64,000 bases of DNA, taken from the NCBI GenBank assembly GCA_019750135.1, contig JAIEOV010000025.1, positions 1-64,000 of the forward strand. Reading direction: 5' to 3'. The position numbers and the translations under genes are program-made. Position 1 is the first letter of the stretch. Each line of letters opens with the position of its first letter. Positions 9,365 to 17,887 of the stretch are shown here, piece by piece. Origin of the DNA: Reyranella sp. (GTDB lineage: Bacteria; Pseudomonadota; Alphaproteobacteria; Reyranellales; Reyranellaceae). A model generated the notes under the pieces. That model had not been told where the DNA came from. It searched no databases and saw only the letters and a program-made list of their open reading frames with translations.

Positions 9365-10459
9365 TCAGCCAAGCTTCAGCGACCGCGCCGCCTGGTAGAA
9401 CTCCTTCCACGCGCCCGAGCGGCCGGCGCGCTCCTTGACGATGTGGTCGACATAGGCCCGCAGGCGCTTGCCGTCCTCGGGCGAATCCTTGAGCACCACG
9501 CCCTGGATCTGCCGCGCGACATGCGCCGCCGAGAGCGTGCCGTCGTCGAGATAGGCCGCCTCGAGCGCGGCGGCATGGAGCACGTTGACCGCCTCAGCGG
9601 TGGACATGACCGCATCGGGCCGATTGAGGCTGGCACCCTCGGCGGTGCGGCCGGTGCGCAGATCCTGGAATGTCCGCACCAGCACCTCGGCCACGTCGCG
9701 CTCGCCTGAGACGCTCACGCCCGCAGGCCCCAACCGCTCGCCAAGCTGCTTCAGCACCAGCTCGCGCTCGAACTCGGGGTCGGCGATCGGGTGGACCGTC
9801 TCGAAATTGAAACGCCGCTTGAGCGCGCTCGACATCTCATGGACGCCACGGTCGCGCAGATTGGCAGTGGCGATCACATTGAAGCCCGGCGCCGCAGCGG
9901 CGACGGCGTCCGCGCCGAGCTCGGGAAGCGCGAGCGCCTTTTCCGACAGGATCGAGATCAGCGCGTCCTGCACCTCGGGCGGACAACGGGTGATCTCCTC
10001 GAAGCGGACGATCCGGCCGCTGCGCATCGCGTTGAGCACCGGCGAGGGAACCAGCGCTCGCTCGCTCGGCCCCTCGGCCAGCAGCAGCGCATAGTTCCAG
10101 CCATAGCGGATATGGTCCTCGGTGGTCCCGGCCGATCCCTGCACCACCAGCGCGGAGGTGCCGCAGATCGCGGCGGCGAGCAGCTCGGAAAGCAGGGACT
10201 TGGCCGTGCCCGGCTCGCCGACCAGCATCAGCCCCTGGTGGCTCATCAGGCTGACGATCGCGCGGTCGACCAGCGGGTCGTCGCCGTAGAACTTGCGCGA
10301 GACGCCCGCCTTCGGATCGCCCAACAGGAAGCGGCGCACCGCACGCGGCGACAGCCGCCATCCGGCGGGGCGCGGAAAACGGTCGTCCGTGGCCAGCGCC
10401 GCCAGCTCGGCGGCATAACGTTGTTCCGCAGGAGGACGGATCGACTGCATCTGGGACAT
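9365..10459 (-). CDS. yehL: MoxR-family AAA+ ATPase, YehL-like
   Basis: This 364-aa AAA+ protein has Walker A GEPGTAKS (81-88), Walker B VRFEEI (151-156), sensor 1 in VIATANLRDRG and a C-terminal lid domain. MoxR ATPases form hexamers that act as chaperones or metal-insertion and remodelling machines together with vWA proteins. The ATG at 10459 overlaps the upstream stop (ATGA) and gives a normal N-terminus, while the longer reading runs into the upstream gene. It is the ATP-driven centre of the operon and should cooperate with the vWA protein two genes downstream. Confidence 0.93.
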   Translation of the reverse strand: MSQMQSIRPPAEQRYAAELAALATDDRFPRPAGWRLSPRAVRRFLLGDPKAGVSRKFYGDDPLVDRAIVSLMSHQGLMLVGEPGTAKSLLSELLAAAICGTSALVVQGSAGTTEDHIRYGWNYALLLAEGPSERALVPSPVLNAMRSGRIVRFEEITRCPPEVQDALISILSEKALALPELGADAVAAAAPGFNVIATANLRDRGVHEMSSALKRRFNFETVHPIADPEFERELVLKQLGERLGPAGVSVSGERDVAEVLVRTFQDLRTGRTAEGASLNRPDAVMSTAEAVNVLHAAALEAAYLDDGTLSAAHVARQIQGVVLKDSPEDGKRLRAYVDHIVKERAGRSGAWKEFYQAARSLKLG

Positions 10460-13400
10460 CACAAACCAGCCTTTTTCTGCCACTCGGGGTCGAAGCCCGT
10501 CCCCTTGGCGGCGATATCGTGCAGGTCGCGCCAGCACTCGACGAGCAGGACTGGCGGCACGTCGGAAAGAGCCACTTGGCCCCCACCGGCCTTGCCGCCC
10601 TGCAGCTTGCGAAAGCTCAAGGCCTGCAGCGCGATCGTCCGGTTGTCCTCCGGCAGCGGGCTGCCGGTGAATTCGATCTCCGCCACCAGGCCGGTTCCGC
10701 GCCAGGTCTTCTCATAGGTCACGAACCAGCCGCCGTCCTGCGCCTGACCGCGCTGGTAGCCCAGCTTGGTCGCCGCGCCGCGCAGCTTGAAGCTCTCGAT
10801 CATCCAGCCCTCGCGGTCGGTGATCGCGCGCGCCTTGCCCTGCCCCTCCTCGAGTTGCGGTGGGTCGCGGCCGAGCTGGTCGAAGGGCGGTTCCACCGCA
10901 TAGTCGCCAAGGTGGGTGCGCCACGCCGCAGCCTTCCCGTTATCGAGCAGCGAGGAATGCGCCAGCCGGATATCTGCAAGGGTCGCGAGATCAACCTCGC
11001 TGTCCGCCGCATCGGTGTAGCTGCCGTCACCCAGTGGACGGAACGTGGCGCCTGGCCGCCCTTCGGCATCGAGTCCCTGCCACACCAGCCGGGCGGCCAA
11101 CCGACCGACGATAGGATGGCCGGCGACGAAGCTCACCCATTCGGTGCGCGTCCAGCTCCGCTGCAGGCACATCGCCTCCTGCAGCCGCTCGGTCTGTGCG
11201 GCGAGCACCTGCTTCACTTCCTTGCGCGCGGCGGTGAGCCGCTTTTTCGCCGCCTCCACCGTGGGACGCTCCTCGTCGGTCCGCGGGGCCGGCAGGGCTT
11301 TCACCTCGCGCCCCTCGGCATTGAGGATGATCACCGCGTCCCGCGCATCGAGCTGGAAGCGATAGCGACGGCCCTCGCCACAGTCGAGCTCCTGCGTGCC
11401 ATCGGTGTCGAAGCCGCCGGTCGGAACCGTGCGGTCGGCGAGCTGGACCGCGCTCCAGCCGTTGCGCTCGGCAACCGCTTCGACGAGCGCCGCAGCATGC
11501 GCCTGCACACTGCGCTGCTTCGATCGATTGGCCGCCGAGAGCAACAGTTGAAGTGCGGAACCGGTGCCGATGGCCGCAAGCAGCTCCAGCAGCCCCTTGG
11601 CCTGGGAGACGCGCGACCCATGATCCTTGAGGAACGCCCGCACGCGCTGGGCGACGTCGGCCCCGTTCACGCGCGTCGCCAGCGCCAGCACGCCCTTGGT
11701 CTCCGCCCCGCTGCCCAGACAGGTCGCGGCCTTCGCCTGCTTGAGCTGTGCGAACACCAGGTCCTTGTCGATCGGCCATTGGTCCACGAATTTCGGATAT
11801 TGCTTCGCCCAGCCCAGATTCCGTTGTAGCGTCACATCGACATGCTGGAGGGCATAGGCATTCGCCTCCTCGTCGGTCGGCATGCGCGTGTCCTCGTCAA
11901 TCCAGCCGGTCAGGATGATCCAGCCCAGCCGGTGGGCGTCCTCGGGCCGCAGCCGGTCGAGCCACAGATTGATCAGCGCGTTGCCGCCCGGTTGCCTGAG
12001 CTTGACCGCCAGCACTGCCCACCATTGCGGGAGCGCCGGATCGACCGCCGTGCCATCCTTCCACTCGAGCAAGGGCAGGCGATCGAAGGGCAGCCACCCC
12101 AGCCCCTTCGGACGCAGCTTGGCCAGACCTTCCTTCGCCTCCTTCACCAACATGGTGTGATCGAAATATTCGGCGACGTCCTCGCCCAGGCGTTCGAGCG
12201 CCGTGATCATCGCGGCGCGAGCAGTATCGCTGCGCTCCTTCGCCAAGGCCTTGCGGATCGCCGGCGCCTGCTCGCGTTCGCCGCGATCCGCCAGCCACTC
12301 CGCAGCCTTCGCGCGCGTGTCCTGCCTCCCATCCTGGAGCCGCAGCGCAATTGCACTCCCTAGTCCCGGCGCTTGCTGGAGCAGCGCCCGCGCCGCCTGC
12401 CGCAGCCGGGCGGAGCTGTCGTCAGCCAGCAGCATCAGCCGTCCGCGATAGCGATCGGGCAATTTGGGGAACATGCCCAGCAGCTCGAGCGCCGGCATCA
12501 GCAGCATGGCCTCGCCGCCGCTCCGCGGCGCCATGCCCAGCGCCTCGTCGAGCTCGGCGAAACGGTGACAAAGGACAGGCCAGATCGGCATCTCCGGTTC
12601 GGGCAGCGGCGCATACCACTGGCGCGTGAGATGCTCTCTGATGTGGTCGCGCCCGCCCGCGCCCACCCAAAGGGCAAGGATCACGCGGATATCGGCCCCA
12701 TTCGCGAGGCGATGATGGATGGCGGCGCCGATCGGCCCGCTCCAGTCGCCGAGAACACCCTGGATGTACCCGTCGCTCATGACCGCGGCCAGGCGAACGA
12801 GGTGATGGAGCGTGAGGCGCGGATCATTCAGGAACTCGCTCACGGCCGGATGCTTCAGGTCATGGAAGAGCAACCAGTCGACTGCCTCCCGATCGCGTTG
12901 GAATTGGATCGGCTGCGTCCCTTCGAGCAGAAGCGCCAGCCGCTCCAGGTCGTGCGAGTCCTTGGCACTATACCGACTGCTCCAATGCCAGTCTTTGTCC
13001 TCTGTCGCCTCGGCCTTCCCGGCCGCCAACAGGCGATTGAACTCCGCCATCGCCGGTTCGAGAAGGCGCAGCATCTCTGGCGGTACCGGGCTCGGTTCAG
13101 GCAGGGACTCAGGTGCCAGCTCGACCCAGCTGCCATCGACCGCCGTGTAGCCCTGCGGGCCGTCGACGCGGCACGGCGCGGGTTCCTCCGCGTCGTGTGA
13201 AGGCACGGCTGGCGTCACCGCCATGGACACCCGATCGAGTGCAGCCAGTACCTTGGGCGCGCTTTCGCCGCAACGCCACTCTGCCAGGAGCGAAGCCGCC
13301 CTCTCGCCCAATGCCGCGGCCGCAACTTCGGCCAGCTCAGCCTTACGGCCGCGCGCTGCAGTCAGGAAACGCGCGCGGAGGGCGCCGATGAGCAACGCTT

Positions 13401-14127
13401 CGTCGGCGCCGGCCAGCACCTGGCGGGCCGTGGTGCGCAGGTTCTTGGACGGTCCCGTCGCCATATCCAGCAACAGCTCGAGATAGACATGGTGCAGCTT
13501 GAAGTGACCGATCGTGACCGCGAGCTCTCCGCACTCATCGGTGGCGAGCTCCGATAGTGCAGCGAGAACCGCGTCGCAGGCGCCGGCGAGCCATTCCCCC
13601 ACTCCCGTAAATCGGTTTACGCTGTTGCTGAAGCCGTAGGTCGTCGGTTTTCCGCAGAAAAGGATGTCGAGCATCGATTGCGCGCTTCGGCCCGTTTCCT
13701 CCGCCAATGCCGCCAGCGTTGCGGCCGGCTTCGCCTCTCGGCCGCGACCGAGCCACATCGTGACGACGTGGCGTAACCAGTCGGGTGACCTCCGGGTGCC
13801 GAGATATAAGTAATCGGAAGCGATCGGCTCAACCGCCGCTATCGCTTCGCCCAGACGCCGCATCTGGTCGACACGCCAGTCGGCCGGATTGGTGAAGACT
13901 TGCACTTCTTCCAACGGCGTATAGACGTACGCACTGGTTTGCCAGGCACTACGCGCTGCATTGCCGTGAAGCGTCGAAAGGATCGAAGGGTTGTCCCCTT
14001 CAATCACGAAGCGCGCCACCTGCGCTGGAAGTTCGGGAGCGGCCCCCCGGAGTTCCTTGAAAAGATCAGTGATTCTGTCGGCTGGCGGACTACCCCCTGG
14101 TCCCGCCGGCGCATCTTCCCGATTCAT
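10459..14127 (-). CDS. yehI: giant DUF4132 domain protein, YehI-like (first gene of the operon)
   Basis: This 1222-aa protein opens the operon. The N-terminal two thirds are helical and repeat-like, with Leu/Ala-rich segments resembling HEAT repeats around residues 560-660. The C-terminal part (about 930-1190) contains the DUF4132 block, recognisable near YRFQLDARDAVI and GGWFVTYEKTWRGTG. E. coli YehI, also about 1200 aa, sits in front of a MoxR ATPase in the same order. Its role is unknown; a scaffold or substrate-recognition subunit is a guess. The ATG at 14127 has GGAGG 9 bases upstream, enclosed in an inverted repeat (14130-14150). Confidence 0.88.
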   Translation of the reverse strand: MNREDAPAGPGGSPPADRITDLFKELRGAAPELPAQVARFVIEGDNPSILSTLHGNAARSAWQTSAYVYTPLEEVQVFTNPADWRVDQMRRLGEAIAAVEPIASDYLYLGTRRSPDWLRHVVTMWLGRGREAKPAATLAALAEETGRSAQSMLDILFCGKPTTYGFSNSVNRFTGVGEWLAGACDAVLAALSELATDECGELAVTIGHFKLHHVYLELLLDMATGPSKNLRTTARQVLAGADEALLIGALRARFLTAARGRKAELAEVAAAALGERAASLLAEWRCGESAPKVLAALDRVSMAVTPAVPSHDAEEPAPCRVDGPQGYTAVDGSWVELAPESLPEPSPVPPEMLRLLEPAMAEFNRLLAAGKAEATEDKDWHWSSRYSAKDSHDLERLALLLEGTQPIQFQRDREAVDWLLFHDLKHPAVSEFLNDPRLTLHHLVRLAAVMSDGYIQGVLGDWSGPIGAAIHHRLANGADIRVILALWVGAGGRDHIREHLTRQWYAPLPEPEMPIWPVLCHRFAELDEALGMAPRSGGEAMLLMPALELLGMFPKLPDRYRGRLMLLADDSSARLRQAARALLQQAPGLGSAIALRLQDGRQDTRAKAAEWLADRGEREQAPAIRKALAKERSDTARAAMITALERLGEDVAEYFDHTMLVKEAKEGLAKLRPKGLGWLPFDRLPLLEWKDGTAVDPALPQWWAVLAVKLRQPGGNALINLWLDRLRPEDAHRLGWIILTGWIDEDTRMPTDEEANAYALQHVDVTLQRNLGWAKQYPKFVDQWPIDKDLVFAQLKQAKAATCLGSGAETKGVLALATRVNGADVAQRVRAFLKDHGSRVSQAKGLLELLAAIGTGSALQLLLSAANRSKQRSVQAHAAALVEAVAERNGWSAVQLADRTVPTGGFDTDGTQELDCGEGRRYRFQLDARDAVIILNAEGREVKALPAPRTDEERPTVEAAKKRLTAARKEVKQVLAAQTERLQEAMCLQRSWTRTEWVSFVAGHPIVGRLAARLVWQGLDAEGRPGATFRPLGDGSYTDAADSEVDLATLADIRLAHSSLLDNGKAAAWRTHLGDYAVEPPFDQLGRDPPQLEEGQGKARAITDREGWMIESFKLRGAATKLGYQRGQAQDGGWFVTYEKTWRGTGLVAEIEFTGSPLPEDNRTIALQALSFRKLQGGKAGGGQVALSDVPPVLLVECWRDLHDIAAKGTGFDPEWQKKAGL

Positions 14128-14129
14128 GC

Positions 14130-14150
14130 CTATCAGCCTCCATTTGATAG
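14130..14150 (-). promoter_or_regulatory. inverted repeat around the ribosome-binding site of the yehI-like gene
   Basis: CTATCA (14130-14135) and TGATAG (14145-14150) are perfect 6-bp inverted arms separated by 9 bp, and that spacer holds the GGAGG Shine-Dalgarno of the DUF4132 gene. It could be an operator or an RNA hairpin that presents the Shine-Dalgarno in its loop. Only the repeat is seen; the function is inferred. The 77-bp gap 14128-14204 holds nothing else I can name. Confidence 0.4.
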
Positions 14151-14204
14151 ACAGGTGACGTACTAAGAGAGACAGGCGTTACAGAGAACCGGCTGACAAA
14201 GCCC

Positions 14205-16772
14205 TCACACCACGCGCGCCGCGCGCAGCTCGGCCACCTGCTCGGCCGTCATGCCGAGGACCGAGGTCAGGACGCGCTCGGTATCCTCGCCGTAGCTGGG
14301 ACCGGAGCGGCCGAGGATGCCGCCGGCGTAGGCCGGGCTGGCGTCGAGGCGCGCCGGGAAGCCCTTGACCGGCCAGGTGCCGAGCTCGGATTGCGGCAAC
14401 TCGACCAGCCATTCGAGATGGCGAAGCTGGGGATCCCGTTCGTAGCGGTCCTCGGCGGTCTGGCAGAGTCCGGCCGGGACGCCTGCGGCCTGCAGACGGT
14501 TCATGAGGTCCGCTCCGTCGAAGGAGGCGGTGGCGCGGGACATCAGGTCGTCGAGCGCGTCCTCGTTCGCGCGCCGGTTCGACAATCCGTCGAACCGCGG
14601 ATCGGCGAGCCACTCGGGATGGCCGAGCCCGGCGGCGACCGCCTGCCATTGTTCGTCGGTGAAGGCAGCGATGGCGATCCAGGTGTCCTCGCCGCGCGTC
14701 GGGTACGCGCCATGCGGTGCGGCGGGTCGCCAGGGCGAACGATTGCCGTAGCGCGACCAGCGGCGCCGGTTGACCGAGTGATCGAGCACCGCGGTTCCGG
14801 TCAGGAAGATGCCGACCTCGGCCTGCGAGGCATCGACGTGACAGCCTTGGCCCGTCGTGGCCCGCCGGTAGAGGGCGGCGAGCGCCGCGGTCGCCAAATT
14901 GTAGGCGCCGAACCAGTCGAGGTACGAATAGCCGATGCCGGCCGGCGGCCGCGGCTCGGGCAAGCCGGACATATCGCTGATGCCGCTGAACGCCTGCGCG
15001 GTCGGACCAAAGGCACGCGCCCGGCCGTAGACGCCATACTGGCCGAAGCCCGACTGCTGCAGATAGATGATGCCGGGGTTGAGTTCGCGCAGGCGATCGT
15101 AGCCCAGTCCCATGCGATCCATCGTTCCCGGCGAATAACCCTCGAGCACGATGTCGGCGTTGCGGATGAGATCCTCCAGGATGCGCTTGCCCTCGGGCTT
15201 CTTCAGGTCGAGCGATATCCCGAGCTTGCCGGCGTTGATCTCCATGAAGGAGCCGCTGCGATTGAGCCCCTCCTTGGGCGGCGTCGGCATCGTCCCCGTG
15301 GCCGCCTCCCGCTCGGCGCGCCCGCCGAGCGGACAGGCGGCTGCACCGAAGCGCATGCCGTCGGCGCGCGATTCGTGCTCGACCTTGATCACCTCGGCAC
15401 CCAGCGCCGCGAGGAAGCGTCCCGCGCCGGCGCTGGCCAGCATCCAGCCGAGATCGACGACGCGCACGCCGGACAGGGCGTAGGGCTTGCCCGTCGGACC
15501 CGCCTTGGCAGGCCCTCGGGCGAGGCCGCAGTCGGGCGACAGCGGCGGCAGCTTTCTGGGCGCCGACCACTCCTCGACGACCGAGCGCGTGTGGTCACCG
15601 AGCCTGGGCGGCCGTTGCGTCGATACCGTCCAGGGCGCATCGGGGCTGTACCAGCGCGCCGCAATATAGGTGTACGACGTCCCGCTCTCGGGGTGCGGCA
15701 CCTCGGCGAAGCTTCCGCGCTGAATGTAGTGCGGATCGCGGGCATTCTCCTCGGGCCGCCGCACGGGCGCCCACGGCAGCCCGTTGTCCTGGCCGTCGCG
15801 CCACAGATCCGCGTCGAAATCCAGGCTGGCCGCGGCGCGATCCACCAGCGTGGCGACCTTGCCTTCCGCCTCTGCGTCCAGTTGGTCGAGCTTGCCGAGG
15901 CCCTCGTCCATGCCGTGCTTGGCGAGAACCGCGATGGTTCCGCGAAGAGCGTCCGAGGAATAGGTGGCCGTGGCGCGGAGATAGGTCTTGTACGGCAGGA
16001 GATACCGTCCGTCCCGGGTCTGCGCGAGCGCCGGCAGGCTGGTCGACGGCATCGAATGCCGGCATGTCTGCCGGAAGTGGCGCTGGCGCAGGAAGATCCA
16101 GTTCGGCAGGTCGACCTCGGTATTCATGCTGACCGCCTCGTGGATGCTGAGGGACAGCGTCTGCCCCTCGCCTGTCCGCAGCCGGTGCGCGAGCGCGCCG
16201 AGCAGCGCGATCACGCTCATCTCGCCGGCAATGTGGTAGGCCTGCCACATCTGCGGCGCGATGGGCGGCGTGTCGTAGCGGCCCGACGAATCGGCGTCGT
16301 AGCCACAGTTCATCATGACGCCGCCCAACGCCAGATGAACGAGATCGCTGCCCTTGAAGTCGGCCCACGGGCCGGTATCGCCGAACGGGCTGATCCGCAG
16401 ACAGATCAGCCGTGGATTGGCCGAACGCAACCGGTCGAAGGCGAGGTTCCGGTCGGCAAGATACCCGCGCGGGCGCGCATCCAGCACGATGTCGGCGGCG
16501 GACGCGAGCTGCAGGAACGTCTCCTGCCCGTCCGGCTTGTCGAGATCGACGACGATGCTGCGCTTGCCGAAGTTGTAGTGCCAGAAATGCAGGCTCTCCT
16601 CCGGCGACGGCACATCCCCCCGGAACGGTCCGATGCGCCGCGTCGCTTCGCCTTCCGGCGGTTCGACCTTCACGACGTCGGCGCCCAGGCCGGCGAGCAC
16701 CCGGCCGGCATATTCTCCGGTTTCGTCGGCAAGCTCGAGCACCCGGACGCCGTGAAGATAAGAACCCGCCAT
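14205..16772 (-). CDS. tandem CaiB/BaiF family CoA-transferase (two domains in one chain)
   Basis: This 855-aa protein consists of two successive family III CoA-transferase units. Unit 1 begins at VRVLELADETGEYAGRVLA (about residue 9) and unit 2 at VRVVDLGWMLASAG (about residue 430); each is followed by the GADVVKVE/GAEVIKVE strand typical of the family. Such enzymes move CoA between carboxylates and normally form interlinked dimers, so a tandem chain may act as a covalent pseudo-dimer. The ATG at 16772 is chosen for its GGGGGAAG ribosome-binding site. The neighbouring thiolase-like and acyl-CoA dehydrogenase genes on the same strand suggest CoA activation of a carboxylic substrate in catabolism. 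The substrate is unknown. Confidence 0.88.
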   Translation of the reverse strand: MAGSYLHGVRVLELADETGEYAGRVLAGLGADVVKVEPPEGEATRRIGPFRGDVPSPEESLHFWHYNFGKRSIVVDLDKPDGQETFLQLASAADIVLDARPRGYLADRNLAFDRLRSANPRLICLRISPFGDTGPWADFKGSDLVHLALGGVMMNCGYDADSSGRYDTPPIAPQMWQAYHIAGEMSVIALLGALAHRLRTGEGQTLSLSIHEAVSMNTEVDLPNWIFLRQRHFRQTCRHSMPSTSLPALAQTRDGRYLLPYKTYLRATATYSSDALRGTIAVLAKHGMDEGLGKLDQLDAEAEGKVATLVDRAAASLDFDADLWRDGQDNGLPWAPVRRPEENARDPHYIQRGSFAEVPHPESGTSYTYIAARWYSPDAPWTVSTQRPPRLGDHTRSVVEEWSAPRKLPPLSPDCGLARGPAKAGPTGKPYALSGVRVVDLGWMLASAGAGRFLAALGAEVIKVEHESRADGMRFGAAACPLGGRAEREAATGTMPTPPKEGLNRSGSFMEINAGKLGISLDLKKPEGKRILEDLIRNADIVLEGYSPGTMDRMGLGYDRLRELNPGIIYLQQSGFGQYGVYGRARAFGPTAQAFSGISDMSGLPEPRPPAGIGYSYLDWFGAYNLATAALAALYRRATTGQGCHVDASQAEVGIFLTGTAVLDHSVNRRRWSRYGNRSPWRPAAPHGAYPTRGEDTWIAIAAFTDEQWQAVAAGLGHPEWLADPRFDGLSNRRANEDALDDLMSRATASFDGADLMNRLQAAGVPAGLCQTAEDRYERDPQLRHLEWLVELPQSELGTWPVKGFPARLDASPAYAGGILGRSGPSYGEDTERVLTSVLGMTAEQVAELRAARVV

Positions 16773-16885
16773 ACGCTTGACCTTCCCCCGACCTTTGTCT
16801 GCCCGGCTATGTCGCCCGCGTCGCGACCCGGCGACAAGGGGCAAAGCAAGCATGGCAGCTCACGGCTGGGAGCGCGGCGCGCACA

Positions 16886-17869
16886 TCATTTCTGGTCGCG
16901 CAGGAACCCCGCGGCGTCGATGAAACGGCGATACTTCACGACATCCGTGGCGAGGACCTGGGCGAGCTCCGTGGGGGTGCCAGACATCTTCTCCGAGGAG
17001 TCGAGGTACTTGTCGACGGCACCGCTCTTGTAGACCTCCGACACGGCGGCGCTCAGCTTGGCGACGATCTCGTCGGGCAGGCCGCGCGGGCCGAACAGGG
17101 CGATCCAGACGTCGATCTCGGGCTCCTTGAGACCGAACTTCGACACCGTGGGCACGTCGGGGAACGCCGCCGACGGGTTCTTGGAGGCGACCAGAAGCAT
17201 CTTCACCGCGCCGCTGTTGATCTGCGGCTGCAGGTCGGCGGCCGGCAAGAAGCCGACATCGACCTCGCCCTTGACGATGCTCATGGCGACCTGCGAGCCG
17301 CTGCTGTACGGCACGTTGACGAAGTCGATGCCCAGTTCCTTGCCCAGCCAGAAGGCGCAGTAGTGGGTCGAGTTGCCGACGCCGGTGATGGCCATGCTTA
17401 TCGACTTGCCGGCCTTGTGCGCGGCGATCAGTTCCTCCATCGACTTGTAGCCGCCGTCGCTGCGGGCATAGAGGAACAGCTGGTACTTGTGCAGCGCCGC
17501 CACCGGCGTGAAATCCTTGATCGCGTCGAAGGGACTGGGCTTCATCGCCAGCGGCGCGATGGCGATCGCGCCCGACGGCGTCAGCAGCAGCGTATATCCC
17601 GTCGGCTCGGCGCGTGCGACGAAGGCGGAACCGATGGCGCCGCCGCCGCCCGGCTTGTTCTCCACGATGAGGGGGACGCCCAGCGACGCGCGCAGCTTGT
17701 CGGCAATCGCGCGCGCGATCACGTCCGTCGAGCCGCCCGCGGCATAGGGCATGACAATGGTGATCAGCTTCGACGGCCAGGCCTGCGCATCCGCGTCCTT
17801 CGTGCCGATCAGGGCGGCGCTGCCCAGCGCTCCGGCGAGCACCGTCCGTCGGTTGGCTTCGAGCTTCAC
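16886..17869 (-). CDS. Bug/TctC-family tripartite tricarboxylate solute-binding protein
   Basis: This 327-aa exported protein has an RR-containing signal (ANRRTVLAGALGSAALIG, cleavage near ADAQA). The Bug fold is recognised from WPSKLITIVMPYAAGGSTDVIARAI, the central GVGNSTHY loop and the C-terminal helix with FL near the end. The family captures carboxylates or other small acids in the periplasm for TctAB permeases, but no tctA/tctB lies in this window. It is embedded in the acyl-CoA catabolic operon and probably recognises that pathway's acid. There is an 18-bp gap to the upstream thiolase-like gene. Confidence 0.9.
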   Translation of the reverse strand: MKLEANRRTVLAGALGSAALIGTKDADAQAWPSKLITIVMPYAAGGSTDVIARAIADKLRASLGVPLIVENKPGGGGAIGSAFVARAEPTGYTLLLTPSGAIAIAPLAMKPSPFDAIKDFTPVAALHKYQLFLYARSDGGYKSMEELIAAHKAGKSISMAITGVGNSTHYCAFWLGKELGIDFVNVPYSSGSQVAMSIVKGEVDVGFLPAADLQPQINSGAVKMLLVASKNPSAAFPDVPTVSKFGLKEPEIDVWIALFGPRGLPDEIVAKLSAAVSEVYKSGAVDKYLDSSEKMSGTPTELAQVLATDVVKYRRFIDAAGFLRDQK

Positions 17870-17887
17870 GTCTCACTCCCGCGTTGG

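Noticed and set aside
14391..17033. An 880-codon plus-strand open frame opposite the CoA-transferase
   Set aside because: Same shadow effect; the minus-strand protein has conserved CaiB motifs through the whole length.
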